Notes: generated by a model from the sequence alone, not told the origin. Positions 13,701 to 21,072 are shown, counted from the first letter of the stretch. The stretch: DNA of 21,870 nt from a virus (IMGVR_UViG_3300042540_001613:1-21870); one strand, 5' to 3'. Program-made: numbers and translations.

Positions 13701-16215
13701 CAGAAACGTTAATCGGATTTTGTGGTTCAGGTTCATAGTTGTCGAATATCTTGAAGATTCCGTCACTTGAGTCTCTAAAGAAACCAGCATGCCTGTACGT
13801 TCCATCGTTGTAATTGGCAGCAATACCGAAGTCTGGGTTAACGCTTGCGCTTGTCGCATTTAAGTAGATAAACGAATCTTCAATTTCAAGATTTGTTTCA
13901 TTTATTCTTGTAATTGTTCCTTGGACATCTAAGTCACCTTGAACAGTTACTTGCGCAAATGTGACAGAAGCAGAAGTTGATACGTCTTGACCAATCGATA
14001 TAGTTGGAGTTGAACCTTCACTTGCGATGTGGTTTACAGTTACACCGGTTCCGCCAGAAACATCTGAAACATAGTTTCCTATTGTGTCTGTTCCAAGATT
14101 TATCGCATCATTAACCCAAATAGTCGAGGCACTGTTGTAGCGCAAGAATTGGCCATCAGAAGGGCTGATAATTTTTACATCGTGTAGTTCTTCTAGTTCA
14201 TATCCGTTTTGGGCAGACACAAACATAATTCCATTATTTGTCGCACGAACCACAACACCAACAAACACCATATGGTCTGGTGCGGATGGCTTGGTAGTCG
14301 TGAGCGCGCCATTCTTTGCTAGCCAAAGAATGTCACCGACGTTATACCCAGTGCTGAAGTCAATCTGGTCAACATAACCCTGTGTTACAACTGGGCCGTT
14401 TTGATTAACAGGGATAGCAACACCAACAACACCAAGAGTTTTTGCTGAAGTCGTATCTGACGAGTTATCTGCACGTTTTACAGTTACGTGGTCGCCATTA
14501 CCGCCATAGATATAAACAACAGTTCCTGGTTGAAGTGTTACGGTATCAACGTTTCGAGCATACGAAACTGTGTCTGGCCACTCATTGACCCACTCTGTTC
14601 CGTTGTATTGAATAACCTGGTATTCCTCTGGATTTGTGATGTTTACGCCATCAAGCTCGCCAATAGCAACACTCGAAGTGTTTACAGTCGTAAAGATATT
14701 GATACTTGAGGTTCCATCAAAGGATGCAGAACCAGATACGTCACCACTGAGTTCAATAGTTCTGGCAGTTGCAAGCGCAGTTGCTGTATCTGCGTTTCCT
14801 GTCAAATCACCGGTTACATCTGCAGTTACGTGTGCAAACGTTACGCTCGAAGATATTCCAACTGCTTGTCCGATGGCAATAGTTGGGCTTGAGCCTTCAC
14901 CAGGTGTGTGGGTTACCGTAACACCAGTTCCAGCAGTTACATCATTAACGTAGTTTCCAGTTGTGTCAGTTCCGAGAGCAACGCTATTTGGCTGAATTGT
15001 TGCGTTAATCGTTGCGTTGGCAGAACCATCAAATGATACTGAACCAGAAACATCGCCATTAATTGCAATAGTTCTCGCTGTTTGTAATGCGGAAGCAGTT
15101 GATGCATTACCGGTTACATCGCCAGTCAATGGAGCAGAAACGTGGGCAAAGGTTACTGAAGAAGATGTTCCTACAGCCTGACCAATAGCGATTGTTGGGC
15201 TTGAGCCCTCAGCAGGAGTGTGCGTGACAGTGACGCCAGTACCCGCAGTCACATCGTTTACATAGTTGCCAGTCGTGTCTGTTCCAAGAGCAACAGAATT
15301 TGGTTGGATAGTTGCAGATATTGTTACATCAGCCGAACCATCAAAAGAGACCGAACCAGAAACATCACCAGAAATAGCAATTGTCCTCGATGTCTCAAGC
15401 GTTGAGGCTGTATCTGCGTTGCCGGTTAGGTCTCCAATAACATTTCCTGTTACTGGGGCAGAAACGTGCGCAAATGTTACAGATGACGATGTGCCTACTG
15501 CTTGACCAATTGCAATCGTTGGTGAAGAACCTTCGCCTGGTGTATGAGTTACCGTAATACCTGTACCAGCGGTTACGTCGTTGACATAATTACCTGTCGT
15601 ATCAGTGCCGAGTGCAACACTATTTGGTTGGACAACAGCAGTTATTGAAACATCACTTGAGCCATTAAAAGAAACAGAACCTGACACGTCTCCAGTTAAA
15701 GAGATGGTTCTTGCTGTTTGGAGCGTTGATGCAGTCCCAGCGTTCCCAGAAACATCTCCTGTTACGTTGCCAATTACATTTCCGGTCAATGGTGCATTTA
15801 CATGCGCGAATGTAACTGACGAGGATGTTCCAACCGCTTGACCAATTGCAATGGTTGGAGTAGAGCCTTCTCCAGAATTATTTGCAAGACTTACACCAGT
15901 GCCAGCAACAAGACTTTGAACATAGTCGCCAACGGTGTCTGTAGATAGGTTTACTGGGTCGTTAATCCATGCTGAGGCAGAACTGCTGTAGCGGAGAAAA
16001 TCACCATTTTGTGGGTCTGTGATTGTTACGCCATCAAGTTCGTCGATGTCAATTGAAAAATTGGTGTACGACAAAGAGTTCCAAGCAGTTACGCCATCAC
16101 CAAGTTTGACCTGATTGGTGTCAAGATTTAAGCCAAGCTCACCTTGTGCGAGTACAGGGTTGACACTTTGCCAGTTAGCCGCTGTATCTCTACGAAGTTG
16201 TATTCTTGTTGCCAT
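10789..16215 (-). CDS. Giant repetitive tail fibre (1808 aa) with Mtd-like N-terminus
   Basis: A 1808-residue fibre. Residues 1-52 are the Mtd-like attachment domain (MATRIQLRRDTAANWQ, GELGLNLDTNQVKLGDGVTA). Most of the rest is about nine units of ~95-110 residues containing QPNSVALGTDTTGNYV (seven exact copies), VTHTPGEGSSP, IAIGQAVGTSSSVTFAHV, LTGNV and ISLSGDVSGSVSFNG. Interruptions: a VVYIYGGNGDHVTVKRA...SAQNGYELEELHDV module (about 552-678), a NYNDGTYRHAGFFRD module (about 758-835), a NLTVNGTTTTINTETLEVED/NAGIEIERGSS module (about 1478-1562), and a C-terminal domain (about 1713-1808) homologous to the end of the 911-residue fibre. It is probably a long, thin, trimeric receptor-binding fibre. 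A TAATG overlap and GGAGGAG site couple it to the upstream gene. Confidence 0.9.
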   Translation of the reverse strand: MATRIQLRRDTAANWQSVNPVLAQGELGLNLDTNQVKLGDGVTAWNSLSYTNFSIDIDELDGVTITDPQNGDFLRYSSSASAWINDPVNLSTDTVGDYVQSLVAGTGVSLANNSGEGSTPTIAIGQAVGTSSSVTFAHVNAPLTGNVIGNVTGDVSGNAGTASTLQTARTISLTGDVSGSVSFNGSSDVSITAVVQPNSVALGTDTTGNYVNDVTAGTGITVTHTPGEGSSPTIAIGQAVGTSSSVTFAHVSAPVTGNVIGDLTGNADTASTLETSRTIAISGDVSGSVSFDGSADVTISATIQPNSVALGTDTTGNYVNDVTAGTGVTVTHTPAEGSSPTIAIGQAVGTSSSVTFAHVSAPLTGDVTGNASTASALQTARTIAINGDVSGSVSFDGSANATINATIQPNSVALGTDTTGNYVNDVTAGTGVTVTHTPGEGSSPTIAIGQAVGISSSVTFAHVTADVTGDLTGNADTATALATARTIELSGDVSGSASFDGTSSINIFTTVNTSSVAIGELDGVNITNPEEYQVIQYNGTEWVNEWPDTVSYARNVDTVTLQPGTVVYIYGGNGDHVTVKRADNSSDTTSAKTLGVVGVAIPVNQNGPVVTQGYVDQIDFSTGYNVGDILWLAKNGALTTTKPSAPDHMVFVGVVVRATNNGIMFVSAQNGYELEELHDVKIISPSDGQFLRYNSASTIWVNDAINLGTDTIGNYVSDVSGGTGVTVNHIASEGSTPTISIGQDVSTSASVTFAQVTVQGDLDVQGTITRINETNLEIEDSFIYLNATSASVNPDFGIAANYNDGTYRHAGFFRDSSDGIFKIFDNYEPEPQNPINVSDPSYSDAPLQAERFISTIPTGTAPFSVSSSTAVTNLNADKLDGYDSSYFAPIDSPTFTGTVSLPNNTVALGTQTTGNYVADVTGGTGVNIVHTPGEGTSPQVSIGQDVATSASVTFAHVSAPLTGNVTGNASTASTLQTARTISLSGDLSGSVSFNGSSNVDITATIQPNSVALGTDTTGNYVAEISAFPGSGLNVSSPGESATIFIGSNATDSNSASAIVKRDENGNFSAGTITADLSGNATTATQLDNARIIELSGDVSGSVYFDGSANVNISTAVQPNSVALGTDTTGNYVNDITAGTGVTVTHTPGEGSSPTVAIGQAVATSSSVTFAHVSAPVTGNVIGNVTGDVSGNAGTASTLQTARTISITGDVSGSVSFNGSSDVSISTTVQPNSVALGTDTTGNYVSDVTAGTGISVSHTPGEGSSASVSLNATLDDLSNVLVASPVNGDYLTFNGTNWVSASLGSSAITVSDTAPGSPSEGDLWFDSSSFDTFVYYDGTWLQQNTPPSEIAELSDLVDVSVLNALPGDLLQYDGTDWVNVSVVTTASVANALLASRVISLSGDVSGSVSFDGSQNVTISTTVQPNSVALGTDTTGNYVSNLTAGTGVTVTHTPGEGSSPTVAIGQDIGTSASVTFGKVTTTGDAVIGGNLTVNGTTTTINTETLEVEDNIIVLNSNTSGAPSTNAGIEIERGSSTNVVLRWNESSDKWEITNDGSSYGAIATLGGITLGTDTVGNYMADVSSGTGVTVSHTPGEASTATISIGQNVGTSSSVQFAAVTAPVIGNVTGNADTATTLQTSRTISLSGDVTGSVSFNGSADATISATIQANSVALGTDTTGNYMADVSAGTGITVSHTPSEGSTATISISDAAISSKSNNYTLALADKRTVIEMNIGSANTLTVPPNSSVAFPVGAEITVYQYGGGKTQILAGSGVTIRSTPGNYLRAQYSVATLINRATDEWILFGDLSAT
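11100..15900 (-). repeat. ~95-110-residue repeats of the giant fibre
   Basis: About nine direct repeats of roughly 300-330 bp within the giant fibre, interrupted by unrelated modules. Protein identity between units is very high while DNA identity is much lower because synonymous codons differ: for example CAG CCT AAT TCA GTA GCT at 11935-11952 against CAA CCA AAT AGT GTT GCA at 15613-15630 for the same six residues. Confidence 0.88.
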
Positions 16216-16877
16216 TATCCTGAAGCTCCTCCGCCACTAAGGGCAATTATCCCACCATATACGGTATTAGCGGCGCCACCATCGACGTTTTGTATGGCCT
16301 CGTACTCGTTATACCACGATGCACTTGCCGAAGAATATTTAAGTATCTGTCCATCTTGTATTGAGTTAATTGAAACATCTGTCAAATCCGACAGAGCTGA
16401 TTCACCGCTTACTGGCTCCCAAACGTTGTTGTAATAGATAGAAAGAACTAGCGTGTCTGTGTCCAACCAAAGAGTTCCTTCGTCCTCTCCGACAGGAGGG
16501 GATGACTGGACTAAGACTGTTGCTCCTCCAGCTCCCTCTACCAAGTTCCATGAATTATTCGACCTGAAATAGAATTGACTGTTCGTCGAATCAATCGCAA
16601 GAGCACCATTTGGCAACGTTTCTGTTGGTGCGCCGTCAGTGGTAAGAGTAACGAGCCCGGATGTTGCCTTGAAAATATCGTCTGTTACAAGAACGCTTGC
16701 ACTGTCTCGATAAAGGTTTATATCTCCAGAAGAAGAACCAGAACCCCACGTAATTCTTCCGCCTGCATCAATTCGGATTCTGGCATGTGTGTCAGCTGAG
16801 ACTTTTGCTGAAATAGCCTCGTCACTAACGGTCGCGAAGTCGGTTCCGCGTATAGGCGTGCCAATAAATTTTGCCAT
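16215..16877 (-). CDS. Short fibre-associated structural protein (220 aa)
   Basis: A 220-residue protein beginning MAKFIGTPIRGTDFATVS. The pattern is typical of phage fibre segments: RIRIDAGGRITWGSGSSSGDINLYRD (in pieces), NGALAIDSTNSQFYFRSNNSWN, SSPPVGEDEGTLWLDTDT with YYNNVWEPV, and SDLTDVSINSIQDGQILKYSS, the latter also used in the giant fibres. It ends IIALSGGGASG, whose Gly codons form the GGAGGAG ribosome site of the next gene, and its TAA overlaps the next ATG as TAATG. GAGG lies 8 nt before its own ATG. It probably joins or caps the giant fibre, perhaps at the proximal end. Exact role unknown. Confidence 0.75.
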   Translation of the reverse strand: MAKFIGTPIRGTDFATVSDEAISAKVSADTHARIRIDAGGRITWGSGSSSGDINLYRDSASVLVTDDIFKATSGLVTLTTDGAPTETLPNGALAIDSTNSQFYFRSNNSWNLVEGAGGATVLVQSSPPVGEDEGTLWLDTDTLVLSIYYNNVWEPVSGESALSDLTDVSINSIQDGQILKYSSASASWYNEYEAIQNVDGGAANTVYGGIIALSGGGASG

Positions 16878-16928
16878 GAATCCAGCCTCGACTGTTTCCT
16901 ATTTAGTGCGCCCCTCGAGACGCTATGT

Positions 16929-18248
16929 TTAACCTGTTACAACAGCTGTATACGCACCAGACGTTGGCGCAACAGAGAATCCGATTGTCACACTGTCGGT
17001 AGTGCTTCTTGTTACATCTGTAAATACTGTTTCGTATGTTGCTGTGTCAAATACTTGAACTACAACATTTCTGGTTCCAAAGTTATGTGTAACCGTGTAT
17101 GTCGTATTTGAACCAGTCAATACCTGATAGGCAACTCTTCCAAGTACAGGAGTTGAAGTTGACTGTCCACTTGTCGACGTCTCTGCTAGCGCAGTTCTTG
17201 CTCCAGACGCAGTGGAAGCACTAGTGCCGCCACGATTGATTGGAAGAATATTTGTTGTTGCATCCGAATCCGAGAGGTCAAGAGCGCCCCACGCAGCTGT
17301 TCCCGAACCCTGCGAGATGAGGACCTGGCCTGCCGTACCTGAAGATTTAACTGCAAGGTCGTCGTTGCCATCTACATAGATTGTTGCATCATCGTAATTT
17401 ACGTTAAGAGTGCTTCCATCTTTGTCAAGTCCAGAGCCAGCGGTAATTTGTCCAGTTCCGGAAAACTGGGTGAAAAGAAGTGCTGTTGAACCAACTGTTA
17501 TCGAACCATTTGTAGCAAGAACGAAGCCAGCATCGCCATTTGCCGTACCCTCTTCAACGAATGTGAATAGTCCTGCCGTTACTTCGGCATTGCTATCTGC
17601 ATCTGTTGCACGAGTCGGTGCGCCCGAGGCGGCAACAACATATATGCCGTTATCAACATGAGCAACTCCGCCGACGCCCTGGTCCTTGATGAGGATTCTG
17701 TCGCCTGTTGCGAGTGTTACTCCGTCGATAATACTGCCATTATCAACATCTGTTGAGAGATTTACTGTTGCTGTGGTTGCAGCACGAACCGATGCTTTAA
17801 CATCGAGCCCTGACCGAGCAGCGTCTACATAGGACTTTGTAGCAGCATGGGCAGCTTCTGTTGGGTCGGAAATCTTGATATTTCCGTTTGCGTCCCTCTT
17901 TACGAGTTTGGATGCAGTATTTTCTGATGTTGCATCATTGAGCATGTTCCAGAATGTGCTGGAAAGCAAACCAGCACTATCTGTATCGGCAAGATTTAGG
18001 GTAAGTGTTACTTGACCATTTGCTTCGCTTATTGATATTGCATCGGTATATGAGCCACCAGCAACGACACCATGGAGCATTTTTCTCCATGCACTGCCCG
18101 TGTAGACCTTAATTGTGTCTTCGGTGGAGTTGTAGATGAGGCGACCCTCAAAGTTGTCCGAGTTCGGGTCACTCGACAAAACCTCAAACGTTGCATTGAG
18201 AAGTTGATTTTGGTTTAGGTTAAGATTTGTAACAAATTTCTGTGCCAT
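16929..18248 (-). CDS. Tail fibre protein (439 aa)
   Basis: A 439-residue fibre beginning MAQKFVTNLNLNQNQLLNAT. Modules in order: GRLIYNSTEDTIKVYTGSAW (about 36-55), SISEANGQVTLTLNLADTDSAGLLSS, VKRDANGNIKISDPTEAAHAATKSYVD (about 117-143, a common fibre junction), a RILIKDQGVGGVAHVDNGIYVV module (about 184-205, also in the 911-residue fibre), QVLISQGSGTAAWGAL, INRGGTSASTASGARTAL (a typical phage fibre shaft motif), and a C-terminal beta domain with VTHNFGTRNVVVQVFD and SGAYTAVVTG. Probably an inner or accessory fibre. Starts with an AAGG ribosome site 8 nt before ATG; 10 bp follow the stop of the upstream gene. Confidence 0.85.
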   Translation of the reverse strand: MAQKFVTNLNLNQNQLLNATFEVLSSDPNSDNFEGRLIYNSTEDTIKVYTGSAWRKMLHGVVAGGSYTDAISISEANGQVTLTLNLADTDSAGLLSSTFWNMLNDATSENTASKLVKRDANGNIKISDPTEAAHAATKSYVDAARSGLDVKASVRAATTATVNLSTDVDNGSIIDGVTLATGDRILIKDQGVGGVAHVDNGIYVVAASGAPTRATDADSNAEVTAGLFTFVEEGTANGDAGFVLATNGSITVGSTALLFTQFSGTGQITAGSGLDKDGSTLNVNYDDATIYVDGNDDLAVKSSGTAGQVLISQGSGTAAWGALDLSDSDATTNILPINRGGTSASTASGARTALAETSTSGQSTSTPVLGRVAYQVLTGSNTTYTVTHNFGTRNVVVQVFDTATYETVFTDVTRSTTDSVTIGFSVAPTSGAYTAVVTG

Positions 18249-18258
18249 TTGTCCTGCC

Positions 18259-18570
18259 TTATGTCAAATAGGCGTAACCCGAAAACGGTGCAGTGAAGTC
18301 CACTGTCACTTGAGAATTACTGTTATATGTTACCGTACCTACGACAACGGTATTTGCAGAATCGACAATGGTCACCTGTGGTTTACCACCCAGTGTGTGA
18401 TTTATGGTCCAACTTGTTGACGCTGACTCTTGTGCGTGTACATGTCGTCTCGTATTCGATGAGCCAGCTCCAGCAAATCTAACAACTACTTGATTTGGGG
18501 CATCCTGATTAACAATTACCTGATTCGGCGTGTCTTCATGGATGTTTACTTGATTTGGGACATTGCTCAT
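18259..18570 (-). CDS. Small virion / fibre-connector protein (103 aa)
   Basis: A 103-residue protein. The N-terminus has three ~10-residue repeats around PNQV (PNQVNIHED, PNQVIVNQD, PNQVVVRFAG). From about residue 45 there is a compact beta domain: SWTINHTLGGKPQVTIVDS, TVVVGTVTYNSNSQVTVDFT and PFSGYAYLT, a pattern widespread at the ends of phage fibre and tail-tip proteins. Its ATG overlaps the upstream stop as ATGA. It probably connects a fibre to the tail or caps it; no enzymatic motif is seen. Confidence 0.75.
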   Translation of the reverse strand: MSNVPNQVNIHEDTPNQVIVNQDAPNQVVVRFAGAGSSNTRRHVHAQESASTSWTINHTLGGKPQVTIVDSANTVVVGTVTYNSNSQVTVDFTAPFSGYAYLT

Positions 18571-18950
18571 CGCGTCACCTCTGGTATGAGGTTGAAAGCA
18601 CCTTTGACAACTTTTGACACAAATCCATCGCCATTAATGACTTCTAGGTCGTAAACTCCGCTGCTGTTAATAGATGCAGTAACAGATGCGGCCATTGATA
18701 TTTTTATGAGATTTACTGTGTCACCAGTTGGATTAATTTCAAGGCCAAGATTTTGAGTTGTTAGCTCTACCAGTGTGGAAGATGACTCTATTGTGCGCCT
18801 TACCTGCATTCTTGCGGTATATCCGGTGAGGTCAAAATCTTCGTAGGTTTGGCCTGTTGGGTCCGTGACGAGGTCTGGCTTCTCGATTTCAAGGGTGCGC
18901 AAAAAAGAAGAGCCCTGCTCACACGTAATGTTGTAGACGCCAGCAATCAT
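18567..18950 (-). CDS. Phage tail-associated structural protein (127 aa)
   Basis: A 127-residue protein with the pattern YNITCEQGSSFLRTLEI, DLTGYTARMQVRRT, LEINPTGDTVNLIKIS, GVYDLEVINGDGFVSKVV and a final FNLIPEVTR. I recognise this as a common small structural protein next to fibre genes in phages, resembling the N-terminal domain of baseplate upper proteins (BppU-like); the exact role is inferred. The start at 18950 (MIAGVYNI) is chosen because AGGAG lies 9 nt upstream; a GTG at 18956 would be only 3 nt from it. That ribosome site lies in the 3' arm of an 8-bp hairpin. Confidence 0.75.
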   Translation of the reverse strand: MIAGVYNITCEQGSSFLRTLEIEKPDLVTDPTGQTYEDFDLTGYTARMQVRRTIESSSTLVELTTQNLGLEINPTGDTVNLIKISMAASVTASINSSGVYDLEVINGDGFVSKVVKGAFNLIPEVTR

Positions 18951-18960
18951 GGACACGCTC

Positions 18961-18994
18961 TCCTAATCAAAGCCATAAAGATTGTAGATTAGGA
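18961..18994 (-). promoter_or_regulatory. Hairpin sequestering the ribosome site of the 127-aa gene
   Basis: In the minus-strand mRNA, UCCUAAUC (18994-18987), an 18-nt loop and GAUUAGGA (18968-18961) form a perfect 8-bp stem. The 3' arm contains AGGA of the AGGAG ribosome site that precedes the ATG at 18950. A nine-codon frame starts in the loop (ATG at 18976) and its stop overlaps that ATG as ATGA. Structure as seen; regulatory role inferred. Confidence 0.5.
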
Positions 18995-19011
18995 ACCGGT
19001 CTTAAGCCGGT
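18995..19011 (-). promoter_or_regulatory. Second hairpin in the holin/structural gene gap
   Basis: ACCGG, a 7-base loop and CCGGT form a GC-rich 5-bp stem directly 5' of the ribosome-site hairpin. No T-run follows, so it is not a typical intrinsic terminator; it may stack with the next hairpin or reduce read-through from the holin gene. Confidence 0.35.
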
Positions 19012-19019
19012 AGGTATGA

Positions 19020-19235
19020 CTACAGCGCCGAGGCCGACTCTTTGTTTGAGCCAACTTTCTTAAGGCCCATTGACATTGCAATCGACAGGGCGACAGCTGT
19101 TACACCGATTTTTAGATTATCTGTTGCAACTAGGCCGTCGAAGTCGGCACCAGTAGCAACCCAGGCGCCAAGGTAGGCCTGAAGGAATGTCCTAACTGCA
19201 CGCTCTGCTGTGTCTTTAATGAATGTTGTGCTCAT
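19020..19235 (-). CDS. Holin, phage r1t type
   Basis: A 71-residue membrane protein of the r1t holin type: it begins MSTTFIKDTAERAVRTFLQAY (in the family, a W/F-K-D-x-x-ER-A-x-x-TF pattern), has two hydrophobic segments at about 14-29 and 41-58 (IGVTAVALSIAMSMGL) with a short acidic loop between, and ends with a polar tail KKVGSNKESASAL. It would form lesions in the inner membrane for lysis. The start at 19235 follows a good GGGAG ribosome site; an in-frame ATG at 19262 lacks one. It is the first gene of the leftward block, divergent from the sugar genes. No endolysin lies in the window. Confidence 0.82.
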   Translation of the reverse strand: MSTTFIKDTAERAVRTFLQAYLGAWVATGADFDGLVATDNLKIGVTAVALSIAMSMGLKKVGSNKESASAL

Positions 19236-19253
19236 GATTCGCTCCCTTTGTCT

Positions 19254-19294
19254 ATGCGACAAATAAATTTTATCATATTTAGAAATTGTCGCAT
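19254..19294. promoter_or_regulatory. Inverted repeat in the divergent intergenic region
   Basis: ATGCGACAA at 19254-19262 and TTGTCGCAT at 19286-19294 form a perfect 9-bp inverted repeat around a 23-bp AT-rich centre, between the holin (minus) and the glycosyltransferase (plus). On the minus strand TATGAT inside the centre could be a -10 box, though a -35 is not clear. Candidate operator or divergent promoter region. Confidence 0.4.
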
Positions 19295-19313
19295 TGTGCT
19301 AGTGTCGCTGAGC

Positions 19314-20414
19314 GTGGTAGCAAAGAAACGTAAACCGACAATTGGATATCTAACTGGAGATTGGGCATGGGGTACCGAGCCACTTCAGCCAAACGGTTGC
19401 GCTTGGTATAGGTGTAAATTACCTGCGGATGAGCTTAATAAGCGTGGATGGTTTGCAACTGTTGGATTTCCCGGCTTTAACCCACAGCGTGGATTCGGAA
19501 TGGTTGTCCCAGAGGATAGGGCTATTCATGGCTGGGACATCATAGTTTTTAAACTCTTAATGCAAAAAGAGGTTCTCGAGGCAATGCCAGCTGCTCAAGA
19601 GATGGGGCAAAAAATAGTCGTTGATGTAGACGATTGGTTTGATGGCTTGCATGTAAATAATCGAGCATACGAATCAACCGACCCTAAGAAAAATCCAAAT
19701 AATAATCGCGAGATTTATTCTCAGATAATTATGCAGGCTAATGCGGTTATCACGTCAACCCCGTTTCTCTTTGATTACTACGCAGCAAAGCGTGACAATG
19801 TGTTTTTGGTACGCAATGGCATAGATATCCAAAGATGGAAGCCAAGGCAAATCAAAATGAATCACAGGCTAAAAGTTGGCTGGGTGGGAGCAACGCCGTG
19901 GAGGTCTGGCGACCTAGAAACGCTTTCTAGTTTTATGGGCCAGTATCTAACTTCTCGAAAGATGGGGTTTCATCACTCTGGCCACACCGAGGGGGCGGGT
20001 GCACATAGGGCGAATCGACTTCTTGGAATACCAGACAACATAACAAGAATGTCCCCACTCGTTCCGATTATGTCTTATCCACGCTTGTTTGAATATTTTG
20101 ATATTGGCATGATTCCGCTAAATAATGTTCCATTTAATCACGCAAAGTCTTTTATAAAAGGTCTTGAGTATGCCGCAGCTGGAATACCATTTATTAGTTC
20201 ATTTTCTCCAGAATACAAATATCTTGCAGATAATGGAGTAGGTCGAGTTGCGTATACACCGGATGAGTGGGTTTATCACCTAGATGAACTTCGTGACCTA
20301 CAAACAAGAAAAGATGAAATTGAAGAAAATTATGAACGTCTAGCTGATTTCACTATGGACAAGCGCGGTGACGACTGGGACGCAACAATGCGTATCATTC
20401 TAGAAAAGATTTGA
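19314..20414 (+). CDS. Glycosyltransferase, GT-B fold (GT4-like)
   Basis: A 366-residue GT-B glycosyltransferase. N-terminal domain: PTIGYLTGDWAW, NGCAWYRCKLPADELNKRGW, GWDIIVFKLL and KIVVDVDDWFDGL (about 100-112). The inter-domain part ends VITSTPFLFDYY...VRNGIDIQRWKP. C-terminal domain starts LKVGWVGATPWRSGD (about 187-200) and holds the donor-site region IPLNNVPFNHAKSFIKGLEY with AAAGIPFISS (about 267-296). It probably moves a sugar from a nucleotide donor to a surface glycan, virion protein or DNA base; the acceptor is unknown. The start is uncertain: GTG at 19314 precedes the conserved part closely, with other in-frame GTG, ATG and TTG codons back to 19248, none with a strong ribosome site. 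First gene of the rightward block. Confidence 0.82.
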   Translation: MVAKKRKPTIGYLTGDWAWGTEPLQPNGCAWYRCKLPADELNKRGWFATVGFPGFNPQRGFGMVVPEDRAIHGWDIIVFKLLMQKEVLEAMPAAQEMGQKIVVDVDDWFDGLHVNNRAYESTDPKKNPNNNREIYSQIIMQANAVITSTPFLFDYYAAKRDNVFLVRNGIDIQRWKPRQIKMNHRLKVGWVGATPWRSGDLETLSSFMGQYLTSRKMGFHHSGHTEGAGAHRANRLLGIPDNITRMSPLVPIMSYPRLFEYFDIGMIPLNNVPFNHAKSFIKGLEYAAAGIPFISSFSPEYKYLADNGVGRVAYTPDEWVYHLDELRDLQTRKDEIEENYERLADFTMDKRGDDWDATMRIILEKI

Positions 20415-20415
20415 C

Positions 20416-21072
20416 ATGCAAGACATTCAGTGGACATTCGGCATAATAAGCGTCTATGAAGATAAAAACCGTCTTCAAGAGATTATTGACAACATACGCA
20501 GTCTTCGTATTCCTGAATACGAAATCGTAATCGTTGGTGGTGGGGACTCATCGGGCATTGATGGCGATGATTTAAACAAGATTGATTTTGATGAATCTGC
20601 TAAGCCTAAGTGGATTACACGAAAAAAGAATATACTTGTTCAAAGCGCAAGGTATGAAAATATCGTACTAATGCATGACTATCACATCTTTGATTCTCAG
20701 TGGTACGAAGAATTTAAAAACTTTGGAACAGACTGGGACATATGTTCGTGCCCGCAATACTTAATTACTGGTGCAAGAAATCCAATGGACTGGTCACTTT
20801 GGGATAAGCCAGGTCACGGGAGGGCTTGGTCGCTTGACTATAACGACTGGTCCCAGACTCAATATATGTATATATCTGGCGGGTTCTTTATGGTAAAGAA
20901 GCACGTCATGCTTGCAGAACCATTGGATGAGTCGCGTGGGTGGAACGAAGAGGAAGACGTCGAATGGTCGCTGCGTGTAAGAAATAAATATGTAATGAAA
21001 TGTAATGGGAAAAGTATTGTTCGCCATAACAAGTGGCATCGACACGCGGGTCCAAACCCAAATGAAAAGTAA
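20416..21072 (+). CDS. Glycosyltransferase, GT-A-like (GT2-like)
   Basis: A 218-residue protein with the pattern of GT-A glycosyltransferases: WTFGIISVYEDKNRLQEIID and EYEIVIVGGGD (about 34-44), then RKKNILVQSARYENIVLMHDYHIFD (in parts, 69-93) with an MHDYH box at the place of the metal-binding DxD, YISGGFFMVKKHVM (152-165), and RGWNEEEDVEWSLRVR (174-189) as the acidic catalytic region. It starts 1 bp after the upstream stop and its end overlaps the next gene by 11 bp, so the three genes form one operon. Acceptor and donor sugars unknown. Confidence 0.8.
   Translation: MQDIQWTFGIISVYEDKNRLQEIIDNIRSLRIPEYEIVIVGGGDSSGIDGDDLNKIDFDESAKPKWITRKKNILVQSARYENIVLMHDYHIFDSQWYEEFKNFGTDWDICSCPQYLITGARNPMDWSLWDKPGHGRAWSLDYNDWSQTQYMYISGGFFMVKKHVMLAEPLDESRGWNEEEDVEWSLRVRNKYVMKCNGKSIVRHNKWHRHAGPNPNEK

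Noticed and set aside
11522-15841. Many plus-strand frames of 70-105 codons across the giant fibre
   Set aside because: They recur once per fibre repeat and are the mirror of a Thr/Ser/Gly-rich coding strand with few antisense stops; no ribosome sites or family patterns.
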